Shown: in pieces, positions 37,629 through 49,099 of the stretch | Layout of the letters: each line of letters starts with the position of its first letter | How positions within the stretch are numbered: position 1 is the first letter of the stretch | DNA from: Druceiella hillmani | Taxonomy: Eukaryota; Arthropoda; Insecta; Lepidoptera; Hepialidae | Direction: 5' to 3' | NCBI GenBank assembly: GCA_039881145.1 | Contig: JAYKKI010000023.1 | Coordinates: 2,013,501-2,077,500 of the forward strand | Length of the DNA stretch: 64,000 nucleotides | Made by a program: the position numbers and the translations under genes | Notes under the pieces: model-generated | The model's input: only the letters and a program-made list of their open reading frames with translations | Databases searched by the model: none | Told to the model about the DNA's origin: nothing

Positions 37629-38185
37629 TTATAATAATATTGTATGATGGAATTATAACCTAAATCTAACAAGTTAAGAGTTTCTTACAATAATCTATTT
37701 GATTGCTAATTATCAATCTTTTTAGTTTGCATAGACAGTAAATTCGGATATCAGTGTATGTGATTAAATTAACATTATAATAATATTGCATGATGGAATT
37801 ATTACCTATATCCAACAAGTTAAGATTTTCTTAGTTTTTGTTTTAGTTTGCAGAGACCTTAAATTCGGCTACTAGTGTATGTGATTAAATTAACTTTATA
37901 ATAATATTGTATGATGGAATTATTACCTATATCCAACAAGTTAAGAGTTTCTTGTGATATTCTACTTGATCGCTAATTGTTCAACGTTTTAGTTTGCAGA
38001 GACCTTAAATTTGGCTATTAGTGTATGTGATTAAATTAACCTTATAATAATATTGTATGATGGAATTATTACCTATATCCAACAAGTTAAGAGTTTCTTG
38101 TGATATTCTACTTGATCGCTAATTGTTCAACGTTTTAGTTTGCAGAGACTGTAAATTCGGCTATCAGTGTATGTAATTAAATTAA
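37629..38185. repeat. 146-bp tandem array, four units, one with a 25-bp deletion
   Basis: TTATAATAATATTG starts at 37629, 37775, 37896 and 38042, with spacings of 146, 121 and 146 bp. Shared phrases are GATGGAATTATTACCTATAT, CCAACAAGTTAAGA and GTTTGCAGAGAC. The array is preceded at 37582-37630 by an imperfect hairpin (AAGGTATTTAACAGCTTAATG against CATTAAGTTATTGAATACCTT). Confidence 0.93.
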
Positions 38186-38291
38186 GTAGATATCGAAACT
38201 GTTGTACCACTAGTCGTCTACTAAATAGGACAGGCAACGAATGTAGACAATAAAATCGCGTTTACACATCGACAAAACTTGTCGAGATTTT

Positions 38292-38620
38292 GAATATATT
38301 TGGCTTTAATTTTGTAGATATTCATCATAATTTAATTTTCAACAACTAAATAAAACTACGTGGTGTAGTATTATTTCTACTTTATTAAAATTCTTTACCA
38401 CGACCTAGGTTTCGTTGTATGACAACATCTTCTGGTGGGCAATTTGTAAATATTGAAAATAGCCCACGTGAAGATGTTGTCATACAACGAAACTTAGGTC
38501 GTGGTAAAGAATTTAAATAAAGTAGAAATAATACTACATCACGTAGTTTCATTTAGTTGTTAAAAATTAAATTATCGTCATTTTAAAACTTTGACGTGCT
38601 TGTAATAATAATGTTGTATA
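38292..38620. mobile_element. Fold-back element, copy 3 of 3
   Basis: The core at 38350-38553 matches copies 1 and 2. Here the inverted repeat runs on past the core: GTTGTTAAAAATTAAATTAT on the right pairs with the left flank with one mismatch in 20. This shows that the element is longer than the AATGAAAC...GTTTCATT core. Confidence 0.88.
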
Positions 38621-38887
38621 TATTTCTTAATTCTACGGACTATTTGACTGTTTTAAACAACGTCATTCTTGATATGTTTAAAACAATTTTTAATTTACTA
38701 AGTGTTATTTATCTATTTAAAAATGCTTTTTGCTAAGTTAATTTAAGCTACGAATATATGAATATTTAATTTCTTATTCGGAAGAGCGCAGTCGTTTCAT
38801 AAATTTATATTCGAAGTCATTTTATGGGCGTCGAAATTGATGGCCGTTTGGTGCTTTAAACAATTGAGTGCCAGCTGGGAAAGAGAA

Positions 38888-38895
38888 TGACGTCA
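38888..38895. promoter_or_regulatory. Palindromic TGACGTCA (CRE-type) motif
   Basis: An exact CREB/ATF consensus octamer in the short GC-raised stretch 38820-38970. A single octamer is weak evidence for a functional site. Confidence 0.2.
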
Positions 38896-39816
38896 GTAAG
38901 CTAATATACAAGATAGTATTTTTTAACAGATTCGGATCGCCGTTATCCGAATTCTCATGGAGCGCCGCATTTTATATTTTAGGAGGTTTCTTTTAATTGT
39001 TCAGTGTTTTTACTATAACTGTGTCGGATAGTTGGATAGGGTAGTGTGTCTTAGTGGAATAGGGTACTTTGCAAGTCCCTGTTTGTGTTTTTCGATGACA
39101 TAATTATTCGGATATGTAGATAATAAGCCAATATTTGAGTTTCATATTTTAAGAAAAGAATATTGCCTAGAACTCGTCATAAAATCGATAGTGTCTCTGT
39201 GACATTAATTCTTAAACAAATAATTTAACGCGAAATATATGTTTCTTTTTAACAGTTAAGAATTTACAGTTATTAAGATAATTTACAGTTATTAATATCC
39301 ATCCTTTGTATAATACAATTTTTGAAGGTATAATTAGGAAAGAAAAATTTATTTAGCTTCATTGAAATATAATTTTAGATATAAACTTTTAAACGTAAAC
39401 AACATGATAGCACAAATTTAGAAATAATGTATTTTGAAGTATCATGTTTTAATTAGTAGGTTTTTAATTTTCAGACCATTGTTATCATCATAATAAACTA
39501 TGACATGTATTTGATGAGTATTAAAATATGTCCTAGCAAATAGCTTGTACATGTAATATCCTATTTCACAAGAGCAAACTGTGAAAAACTGAACACGTTT
39601 TTAGAATAATTTTCCTTTTGCTTAAATAATTACCGGTATCTTCTAACCTTTTCAAGTGAAATGCCATTAAGGATTTTATACTTTGAAACATTGAATATGT
39701 GAAAAATCATACTGTGATCAGGGAGAGGTTTACTTAAAAAGGCTTCATTTGGTATATGACCTCATTTAAGCTAGGTTTCAATTCACGTGGCCATTGTCTG
39801 ACAGTAATTGGCTAAA

Positions 39817-39851
39817 CTATGGCTAACGTTTAATTTAAACCTTAGCCATAG
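39817..39851. repeat. 35-bp near-perfect palindrome
   Basis: CTATGGCTAA at the left pairs with TTAGCCATAG at the right. The middle (GTTTAA/TTAAAC) also pairs, leaving almost no loop. Confidence 0.85.
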
Positions 39852-39907
39852 TCAGTTTGAATAGCTGGTAATAAAAATGGAATTTTCATAATTTTCTACA
39901 CCAAAGT

Positions 39908-40270
39908 GCTAGCTAAATGAAGCATAATTGAAATGAAAATATTAAAATTCAAATTAAAGATAGCTTTTCTTTGAATATAACGAAGCATAGTTGAAACGGA
40001 AATATTAAAATTCAAAATAAAGCCAGCTTTATTTTGAATATTGTCCAATTTATTTTTATTATAAACTGATTATTATTAATTATAATTTATGATAATACGA
40101 GTTCGTTTCAATCCTTAATAGAGGGCTAGCTAAACGACGCATATTTGAAATGGAAATATTAAAAGTCAAAATAAATCTAGCTTTATTTTGAATATTTTTA
40201 AATTTATTTTTATTAAAGAAATATAATTATTAATCATAAGTTTTGATAAGTTTGTTTCAATCGTTCGTAT
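39908..40270. repeat. Diverged direct repeats with GCTAGCTAAA(T/C)GA starts
   Basis: GCTAGCTAAATGAAGCAT at 39908 and GCTAGCTAAACGACGCAT at 40135 begin related segments containing GAAATATTAAAA(T/G)TCAAAATAAA and AGCTTTATTTTGAATATT. A shorter third version starts near 39981. Old local duplication, no coding. Confidence 0.8.
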
Positions 40271-40398
40271 TACTGACAATCATTTATCGGCAAATTATTA
40301 TAAAAAAATCAATAAAGCTTAAATATTTTTTAAACAAATATTATGGTTAAAATGCTGGGATTTGTCCCTGGTACGTTTCTAACGCAACTCCTCTTTAT

Positions 40399-41136
40399 TC
40401 TTACATAGTATAAAACAAAGTCGCTTCCCGCGTCTGTCTGTCCCTCTGTACGCTTAGATCTTTTAAACTACGCAACGGATTTTGATGCGGTTTTCAATAT
40501 TATTCACATAATTTCTTCTGGATGGTTTATAGGTATAATACATGCATGTTATATTTACAGAAAATATTAAAAAAAGTCAATGTTTCGTAAAGAAATAAAA
40601 TCTTGGGCACTTTTATTGCTAATGCTGACTAAACTTTACGAGATATATCAAAATCTTGTATTATGGAATTTTCTATTTTAAAAGTATCTACAAAAAAGTC
40701 CAGTTATACCATATGGCATATACCTACGGAACACTCACAGTGACTAGTAGATATTTATTTTGTTGTGTGGGTTATACTTAAAAAAAGTTGGTTATGTTGG
40801 GCACTTAATGTAGGATAAAATTTGCTCTTTACAGCAAATCACTATCATTAATATTTTAGAAGATATCACAGATTTAAAATAAATAAAGCATTCACGATAC
40901 CAATGCCGGGCACAGACACCGGCAACGGCGGGCGGCGGCGGTGCGTGCCTATAAATAGCTCGTCGCAGGCCGCGCTTTACCCTATGGCATTGTATGATTT
41001 GCGGCGATCGCACGCGTTTTTTATTTTTTTTATTTATAGTATATTCTAATAGTGACAGTAATATTATTAATCGCTCCACAATTATACCACATTAGTACCT
41101 ACATTACACCCGTGTGAAACCGGGGCGGGTCGCTAG
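40399..41136 (+). mobile_element. Non-autonomous Helitron, lepidopteran type
   Basis: The 5' part TCTTACATAGTATAAAACAA, then AGTCGCTTCCCGCGTCTGTC and AACGGATTTTGATGCGGTTT, is the familiar start of lepidopteran Helitrons. The 3' end is ACCCGTGTGAAACCGGGGCG, then GGTCGCTAG followed by T: a short hairpin (ACCCG/CGGGT) just before CTAG, the Helitron terminus, which inserts next to T. About 740 bp with no Rep/helicase frame, so it would depend on an autonomous partner. A GC-rich internal patch at 40910-41020 and the 95-codon minus frame 40792-41079 have no recognisable product. Confidence 0.8.
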
Positions 41137-41139
41137 TAA

Positions 41140-41825
41140 ATTATAATATTAATAATGTTGTCCTGTTCTCTTGAAATGTATGAGCAACATATATAATGTA
41201 TACGCTGCATCAAGTAGTGACATGTTATGTAAATATTTTATATCCTGTAGCGGTTATGCTATTCCATGGCCAATATGTTAATTGGTTAATTCATGCCTAT
41301 AACAAGTTTAGTGATGTGTCCAACTATCTGTATGTGTTTTAATAACAAACATTCAAACTTTCGTCTTTTTGATGTTAGTATGATAATTTTTTTTTGATCC
41401 TTTCTTCTAATTAGGTAATATAATGTATAAATTTTTATGGCCTCTGGTAAAGTAAGGTCTACTGCAGTTAACATAAACTATCTTGCGAAGTACATTTTTA
41501 GTTTTTTCCAACGGTTTATTAGTTCTTTTTAAAAATAACCTCTCACTTCATTTATAGACTTAAATATCATGTATAGTTTATCTGGGGAATTTATTAGTTT
41601 AACACCTAAGAAAATAGTTCTTTAATATTAAGTTTAATGGTTGTGAATTTATGGAACTAATTTCATCGAGTATTTTTCAAACAAAATTGAAAAATTCGTT
41701 GTATAATGACAGATGGATCGCATTATTCCGTTATATTGACAGTTGTATGTTATTTTCACTGATACCAAATATTTGTTACTAGTAATTTTAACTATAAATA
41801 TATCAAAAGGATTTTTGTATACGGA
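41140..41825. other. Unannotated AT-rich stretch
   Basis: No gene or RNA recognised; only short chance frames. Confidence 0.45.
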
Positions 41826-41829
41826 GGTC

Positions 41830-42110
41830 GACATGTGAGGAAACGTCACAGCTTGTATTGTGGTCCCGTTGAATCGTACTAGATATCGTAGATTGCTCCG
41901 ATTGTTTGCTGGACGATGTAATCGATGTTTTGATTGGCTGTTTATATTGATGAGCGGGCTGAGACTGACAGCTTTATGGTTATTGAATGTGTGCTTCGAT
42001 TCTGGATATATAGCGCGCCCGACTACGCGCTCTGACCTACTTTGGAAGAGCGCCAGCTTAGAAAAAAATAATCGTTTGCTTTAAATACGCATTCTGCCGG
42101 TCGTTCAAAG
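41830..42110. promoter_or_regulatory. GC-raised block, possible regulatory element
   Basis: Non-repetitive segment with GATTGGCTG, CTTTATGGTTATTGAATG and GCGCGCCCGACTACGCGC. The 74-codon frame 41860-42084 lacks a recognisable product. Regulatory role inferred from composition only. Confidence 0.22.
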
Positions 42111-42114
42111 TACA

Positions 42115-44600
42115 TAGGGCAAGTGTTCGTGTTATGATCTTAATCGAGATATTTTAGAATGCATCGTCGTTCCCGTGTTTTAGGCGGAAAATACAATTAT
42201 TTTTAAATTGCAAGTTTTTCCTCCGAAAATTTCATTTCATTATTTAATAAAAATACTTATTTTTTTATGATTATGAATTTATTGATAAAGAAAAGTTTTG
42301 ACATGAAATAAAACATCTATTCATATGCACTTGTTTGGCCTTTTTTTGAAACTTCTAAGGTTATATCATTTGTATCTAATCCAGCCCTACTTTTACGCCT
42401 TCATTTACACAACTTTTTTTGTATGTTATGTTTATTGTTAGTATATCACTTTTTTGACTATGTCTACATTTTAACGACTATAGATATGTCCCAAAATAAA
42501 TATTAGATTAGTTTTTATCGATCTATTCTGAATTATATACTCGTATGCTCAAATCATTTTGTAGAATTTTACAATGCATTTTTTTAATATTGAATTCAGG
42601 ATGATTTTCATATAAGTTAAATAATATAATAATAACGAGATTGTTGGTCGGATATTAATTTAGCCGTAAAAATGATGTAAAAAAAATTATTTTTTTGGGT
42701 TTTTCTGCTATGTTTAAGAAAAAATATTGCAGTAATAATTTATTAACATACAGTGACGAAATAAACAAAATTTACGTTTAAATAGTTCGATTTAAAAAGT
42801 TGACTAAATAGTTAAAAGCTCCACTACTCGTTTTAAGTAACCAACTATCTCAATTAATTTTTTTTTATTGATCTGAGTATTTCCAATTGTAAAGTTGTTT
42901 ATATATTTACGATGTATACTTAAATGGATTTATGAGATTTATTAACTTCTATTTATATTTAAATTACTACCTAATTTCACTAATAATAAATAATATAAAA
43001 TAATATGTAATTAAGCTTCAGTACCGACATGGTATTTCATCAAAATAAAGGTTAAATATTATCGCGATATATTAATTCGTATAGAAAAAGAAAAACAATT
43101 ACGTAAGCAAATATTATAAAATATTTTAGATATTGAAAAAAATACACAAACAATTTTATTTAGATTTTCTCTACAATTTTTCCCGCATTCCAGGTCACTG
43201 AACCAAATAGGGCAGTTTGTTTTCGTAACTAAATTTATCTGTGCATTGCGTTTTTATAAAAGGCGAATAGTGTGTTGAAATTTTTGAACAGTGTCAAATC
43301 CATTTTCGAAATTTTCATTCCATTTATTCAAATTTTCTTTTTAGCCCATTTACGCTCAGTATTCCTTTTGGTATTATATTTTTAAATATTTTGTCGTCAT
43401 TTCTTTTTTATGGTTGTTTATTCTTTATGAGTGGGTATACGCTAGTTTTTAATTGTTTACATTCTTAAGAGTGGGTTCAAGAGAGACAAATCAACGCGGA
43501 AGATTCCAAGCAATCCCACGTCTCTTTCAACTAGAAAATTATTTAAAGAAGTAATGTATTCCGTACAATTAATGGGTTAATTCAGTTGTTGATGTAAATA
43601 ACATACATACAGGTAGTTTCATCATAACCTTACTTCATAAGCAATCTCTGAAAAGTCTAGGGTTACCCCTATAATATTTCTCAACTCCCTTAATATATAC
43701 GTACATTTACGTGCGACGTGGAGTATAAGTGCACTTTACCAATTGTTAATTTGTCATTATATTTCTTTTTTTTCAGTCGAAAAATACTCACATGAAACAA
43801 CATGCTTAACTATCAAAAAGCACGTTTTTGACAACTCTAGTAAAAAAATATTTGAAAATGATTTGTGCTCTTGAATAATAACTGTCAAATGTCAAATTTC
43901 GAACGTTTTCTTGTTTTTTTTTGTTATTAGTATTTAATAAATTGTATTGTTTTTTGTAGGTTACGAGTTTTACATTGGTGACAAAAAAATGGGAATTAAG
44001 TCGAAAAAAACTATAACAAATGATTTATGGCAAAACCTTAATTTGCATCGAAAGAAAATTGTAAACTGTTTTTTTAAATAGATATCTAGCTGACTTTATA
44101 ATTATCAAAAACACGACTTATTCTCACAAACAAAAACATGACTTATACTCATTCCGCAATTAAATAAAGCAAAATTTGAAATTGAAATTGACCTTTTCGA
44201 TCGAGGACCCTTGTAAATATACATATTTCTCATTAAAAACCTTTAACCTGCTCCAATATGTGAGTAGATAATGCATTTAAATTATCTATTTCATTACGTG
44301 GTATACAGTCTCCATGGATATGATTTTGTTTAAATATATATTCAGCTTTGTACAGAGGTCTGTTGATAAAAATATAATAGTCAGCAATATGTTGATTTTT
44401 TATCTAATCTTTTATGCCCAAGTGTAAGATAGCCATCGATAAAAATTCGATTAAATTCCGTTCAATAACTCTGAATGATAAGGCCATACGAGAATAAAGA
44501 GAAGAATAGTATGGAAACTATTTTTAGGCATTTAGTCAATATATTTATTTCATGTCGTTCTACTCCTTTACAAATTTACTAAATTTTAGATTATATCGAA
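42115..44600. other. Unannotated AT-rich stretch
   Basis: No gene or RNA recognised. A strong acceptor-like TTCTTTTTTTTCAG ends at 43777, but neither a donor nor an open conserved exon follows within a typical exon length. Confidence 0.45.
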
Positions 44601-44700
44601 GAAATAGTTTTTACCCGCAGCTTAGCTCGCATGAACTTCTTTTCTTTCAGTGACAGTGGTTATTGGTTAACTATACCATGGCAGTGAGGAGGCGGACTAA
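44600..44700 (+). mobile_element. Short retroelement-like relic
   Basis: TTTTTACCCGCAGCTTAGCT CGCAT resembles the CCCGCGGCTTCGCTCGC phrase common in lepidopteran interspersed repeats. Only this segment is recognisable. Confidence 0.35.
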
Positions 44701-45765
44701 TTTTATCTACTTTTTACATCGTAGTAATATCCAATAGATAAAACATATAGTTTTTTCTATCTCAATATGTTTTTATGAGATTACAACATAAACAAACAAA
44801 TGAATATATATTATTTGTTATATTTTCAATATATGTTTTATACGTGGAATGTCAATATATATATAACATTGAAAAACACATTTAAACTTGTCCAGTACTG
44901 TTTGCATGATGTGAGTGCAAACAAACAGGCATACAGTCGAGGAACAATGAAGCCAGTCGATATTTCCCCTATTGTCTATTTATAGTTTCTTCAAGCTCAT
45001 TTAGATGTGTTCATTTTTTTATAAACTTTTACTTGACTAGGTCATAAAGTAAAAAGATATTTACATGTTAACACATACATACACACACACACATGTATAT
45101 GTATGTTTATGTACAGATCTTGTCTATGTAAACTTTTTCTAGGGTATTGTTATAGAGGCAAAATTTGTTAAAAATCCATTTGTTATCTTGATAATTTGTT
45201 GTCTTTTAAACTGAAAAATTCTGGGACGAACAATTAAGGGGCATTATTTATAACTTTTCGGATTTTTCTTAACTGACAAAATTGTTGTCATAAAATTTCA
45301 ATCAATTTTCACCATTCAATTAACAGAGTACCTCTTCTATTTTTTCTTGAAAATAAATTTAAGAAAAAATACAAGTTTATACAAGCTTATTAAATAAGTT
45401 TTATCGCTTAAATTATTTTTTGTCGTAAAAATGTATATTTTCAAGAACAAATAAATTATTACTTAAATTTAAATATTTAATAAAATTTTAATAAACGCAC
45501 AAATATGATTCAACGCCGAAGATTTTTCTTTGTCATATCGATGGCTTTTTAATCAATCATAAACCATAAGCAGTTGTCGACAGATAACGAAACAAACCCT
45601 TAAATTATTTCTTGGATTCTTCAATTCTCCTCGTTTGTTATAACCCTCTGTATTAATTACGAAAGTATGTAATGATCAATGAACTTTCATTGCAAATGAA
45701 GATGTGTGTGAATTCTCTATGCGAATATGTATGTATTGTTTATTTACTTTCACCAGTATCACAAC
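44700..45765. other. Unannotated AT-rich stretch
   Basis: No gene recognised. A short (CA)n tract lies near 45077-45095. Confidence 0.45.
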
Positions 45766-45769
45766 GCGT

Positions 45770-45910
45770 GTCCTTGCACATACCCAGCAGGACATCGGCC
45801 CCGGTGTTCACTCGTCGGACTGCAAAAAGCGCGACCATTGTGCCAAGCGAATGTCTTAACAATCGGGGAACGTGGTGTCGTGGTATAATTGCCCGAAGGT
45901 GCATATTATT
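45770..45910. promoter_or_regulatory. Small GC-raised block
   Basis: Includes GGACATCGGCCCCGGTGTTC and AAAGCGCGACCATTGTGCC. The 93-codon frame 45672-45953 shows no domain. Possible regulatory DNA, weak support. Confidence 0.18.
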
Positions 45911-46639
45911 GACGTGTTTGTATTCATTATTATGTCATAGACGTATATCGTAAACGTTTTCGGTGATGACCAGTACCATTGGTGACATTCGCAGATGATA
46001 TTGTAGATATGTGGCTGATGTAGCTACGCTGCTAAAATTTAGTCTTCAAAATGTCCACATTATTTTAGCCTAAGTCCAACTTTCGTTATAGGAGCACGAC
46101 GTTTGTGGTATCATTTTTTTTGTCTAACAAATAGAAATAAAAATGAAATCTCAACATTATTTAGTTATTTAGATATCTCCTTTGAAATTACGGAAATTTC
46201 GCAAACATTACGAAATGCCCTGAATATGCATAATGTACAATAGAAAGAAAGATTGAGAGATGGAGAATCCATAAAGACCAGGATGTTTGATGGTGAGCAC
46301 TATAAGAGTCGGCGGGCGTACCACAAAGTTGAGGTATCGCGTCTCCAAAGTGAACAATGCCCAATACAATTCTTCGCGATATTGTTACTTCTCCCTGCCT
46401 ATTCTATTATGCTTTGCAGTTAGCGCTTGTATTAAATACTGATGAGATGTGCCCATGACTTCGTTCGCCTGGAATTCGGAATAAGAGAAGTAATTAGGAA
46501 TTTTTTCGTTATTTTTAATTTTACTTCTCTCAGAATTCTATGAGCATAAAGTTTCCTAATAAAGACTAAGAGATAGCGTTGGCAATAACCAATTCGTAAT
46601 ATTCACTAGATCAGAATTTTAAATTTTATTATCCAGATA

Positions 46640-46860
46640 ACAAGTACCCTATGTGTTGCTTGAGGGTATAAACTATTACCATACCAATCAAGATCCGTCC
46701 AGTAGATTTTACGTGGTTGAAGAACAAATTAACAGACATACAGACAGATAAAAAGTCTAAAATGGGTTTTCTGGTTTCTATTATCATTCCATACGATAAA
46801 TCAATCACTATTTTTAAAATATTTTCCATGTACAGAATTCACTGTGTTGTATTATATGTG
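46640..46860 (+). mobile_element. Retroelement 3'-end relic, plus strand
   Basis: ATTACCATACCAATCAAGAT, CCGTCCAGTAGATTTTACGT, then ACAGACATACAGACAGATAA and AATATTTTCCATGTACAGA. This is the same family as the minus-strand relics at 6280-6500 and 17270-17490. Decayed, with no open frame of interest; the minus frame 46629-46829 is antisense read-through. Confidence 0.7.
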
Positions 46861-47246
46861 TAGATATGGAGTTAAAGTTCAGTCATTATAAATGACGCAA
46901 CATTGTATATGATGTAATATATTACCTACACTAATGCAGTACTGTCGGTAAAATGATGTAACATATTACGCATACTATTTTGGAATAAGATTGATTACTA
47001 TAAAAACCGTGTACTTAACACCATTATCACTGAACCGTAATTTTAACAATGGTTGATAACAAAACTCCTCATTAAATGTCCCCTCATTAGTGACAATCTT
47101 CATCTAAGTGAAAATACCTCTAGATTTTTTTATATAGATATTTTAAATCTTAATGTATAACAGAGTAGCGAAATATAAAGGATTTATGGTAAGAGCGGTT
47201 TCTTTCATTAACCATAGTTGTCCATAATTTACACGTTTATATAGAA

Positions 47247-47803
47247 AATACATTATATCTTTATACAGAGTATACACTATGTCACTGAATTATTTGCAAC
47301 TTGGTCCGAATCTGCGATGTTACTGCAACACATTATATCTTGTACAGAGTATACACTATATCACTAAATTATTTGCAACTTGGTCCAAATCTACGATGTT
47401 ACTGCAATACATTATATCTTTGTACAGAGTATACACTATGTCACTGAATTATTTGCAACTTGGTCCGAATCTGCGATGTTACTGCAACACATTATATCTT
47501 GTACAGAGTATACACTATATCACTAAATTATTTGCAACTTGGTCCAAATCTACGATGTTACTGCAATACATTATATCTTTGTACAGAGTATACACTATGT
47601 CACTGAATTATTTGCAACTTGGTCCGAATCTGCGATGTTACTGCAACACATTATATCTTGTACAGAGTATACACTATATCACTAAATTATTTGCAACTTG
47701 TTCCAAATCTACGATGTTACTGCAATACATTATATCTTTGTACAGAGCATACACTATGTCACTGAATTATTTGCAACTTGGTCCGAATCTGCGATGTTAC
47801 TGC
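47247..47803. repeat. Dimeric higher-order tandem repeat, 159-bp period
   Basis: Two related monomers alternate. Type A (79 bp) starts GTCACTGAATTATTTG at 47281, 47440, 47599 and 47758; type B (80 bp) starts ATCACTAAATTATTTG at 47360, 47519 and 47678. A-to-A identity far exceeds A-to-B, so the AB dimer is the unit being amplified. 159 is 53 codons, so a stop-free frame in one dimer stays open in all: this produces the 180-codon frame 47279-47821 without any gene. That frame is repetitive, with no signal peptide or domain I recognise. Confidence 0.95.
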
Positions 47804-47809
47804 ATACGA

Positions 47810-49095
47810 ACTCGTTATTAATGGTCGCGAAATTGAATACGAACATTTCGAGTGCCAATGACGACATAAAATTGTGAGAGCGAGGTGGTCGGTCACCCAC
47901 GTCTTATAGCCAATATGGGGGCTATAAATAATCGTTTGTTTAATTCGAGTGTAACTCTTTTTAAGGTTAGGCATATAATTTAATACTTATTAAATTTCTT
48001 TGCTTTTAAAATTAAATGACTGTTAAAATATCGTTTAAAATGGTGGATTTATGTAAAAAAAATGTGAGTATAAATCTGCATTATGACGTAAAGTTTTATC
48101 ACCTCCACCGGCGAACGTTCGATTAGATGAGAAGGAAGTCGCGTAATTATCGTTTTTGAAAATATAATTCAATTCAGTCAAATATTAACACTTGAAAAGC
48201 AGCAATTTAGCAGCATTCTATATTTTCAGTAGAGATTATTTTTAGTATTGTCAAAGGGATTTTTTCCCGTGTAATTAATTAGTATTGACTATGAATTATT
48301 GCCAAAATGTGTTTTTCCTTTTGTTTTGAGTCTAAAAAAAAGATTAGGTATTTTAAAACACGAATCAAATTTATCCACATCTTCGAAATAAATAATATCT
48401 GAAATCGTATCTGCAACAACGTTTAGAGGATGGACAGCAATTATCGATCAATTTAATCAAGATTGAGGAGCAAGATAGAGAAAGAACAAACACAGGTTCG
48501 AGATTTCTTCTTATGTATTTTTTTTTTATTAGAAAGGAAGTATATTTATTTAGATGTACATTTGGTATATATTCTTCGTTGTTTTGGTTACGGATCTTAT
48601 TTGTCTGCTCTGGAAAAGGAACTATCTCCGTCAGAGTTTCTATATTTTATATCTTTACGTTTAGGAGATATTTTACTACAATAGGAGAGCAGACTTAGAA
48701 ATTTTCGATCGTAGACATAAAGTATTCTGAAAAGTGAAGCGTCGAGCGGGCGAAGCGTCGAGTATAGCTCGTGTTGCGTATATGATTCGAGCATTATGTT
48801 GTGACGGCAATGACCTTTTATTTTATGCACTTTAAGTAAATAAAAGAAAAACTACTTGTCACGGTGCGGTAGAGCGCGAAATCGCGGAATGTGACCTTGT
48901 AGCGAATTCTGAATTCACTTCTCGATACGAGTGAGAAAATTGAAGCGGAACGCGTAGCAGATGTTGGATGTTTATAATTATAAAGTTTATAATAAGCAAC
49001 GTCATAAGGTTTATTGGTGAGAGGAACGTGCTTTCGAGGTACGGATGCAGATGGTATTTGGGATGGCGGGAGTGTATGAGAGTGTTAAGGTTTGG
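47810..49095. other. Unannotated stretch with modest GC-raised patches
   Basis: No gene recognised. GAAGCGTCGAG is directly repeated at 48736 and 48752. Patches near 48720-48790 and 48860-48960 are somewhat GC-raised. Overlapping 60-80 codon frames occur on both strands, none with a domain. Confidence 0.4.
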
Positions 49096-49099
49096 GGTC

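Noticed and set aside
33466..38560. Fold-back elements inserted at the centre TA of palindromic target sites
   Set aside because: The sequences beside the TA (ACAAT-TA-ATTGT, AACAAC-TA-GTTGTT) first looked like palindromic targets. But the outer flanks are homologous between copies and pair with each other, so the inverted repeat simply extends past the TA; it is part of the element.
43764..43840. Exon after the strong acceptor-like site at 43777
   Set aside because: No donor within a typical exon length and no conserved-looking frame.
47279..47821. 180-codon repetitive frame as a protein gene
   Set aside because: It is fully explained by a 159-bp tandem repeat whose period is a multiple of three. 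Kept as a repeat and a finding, not as a CDS.
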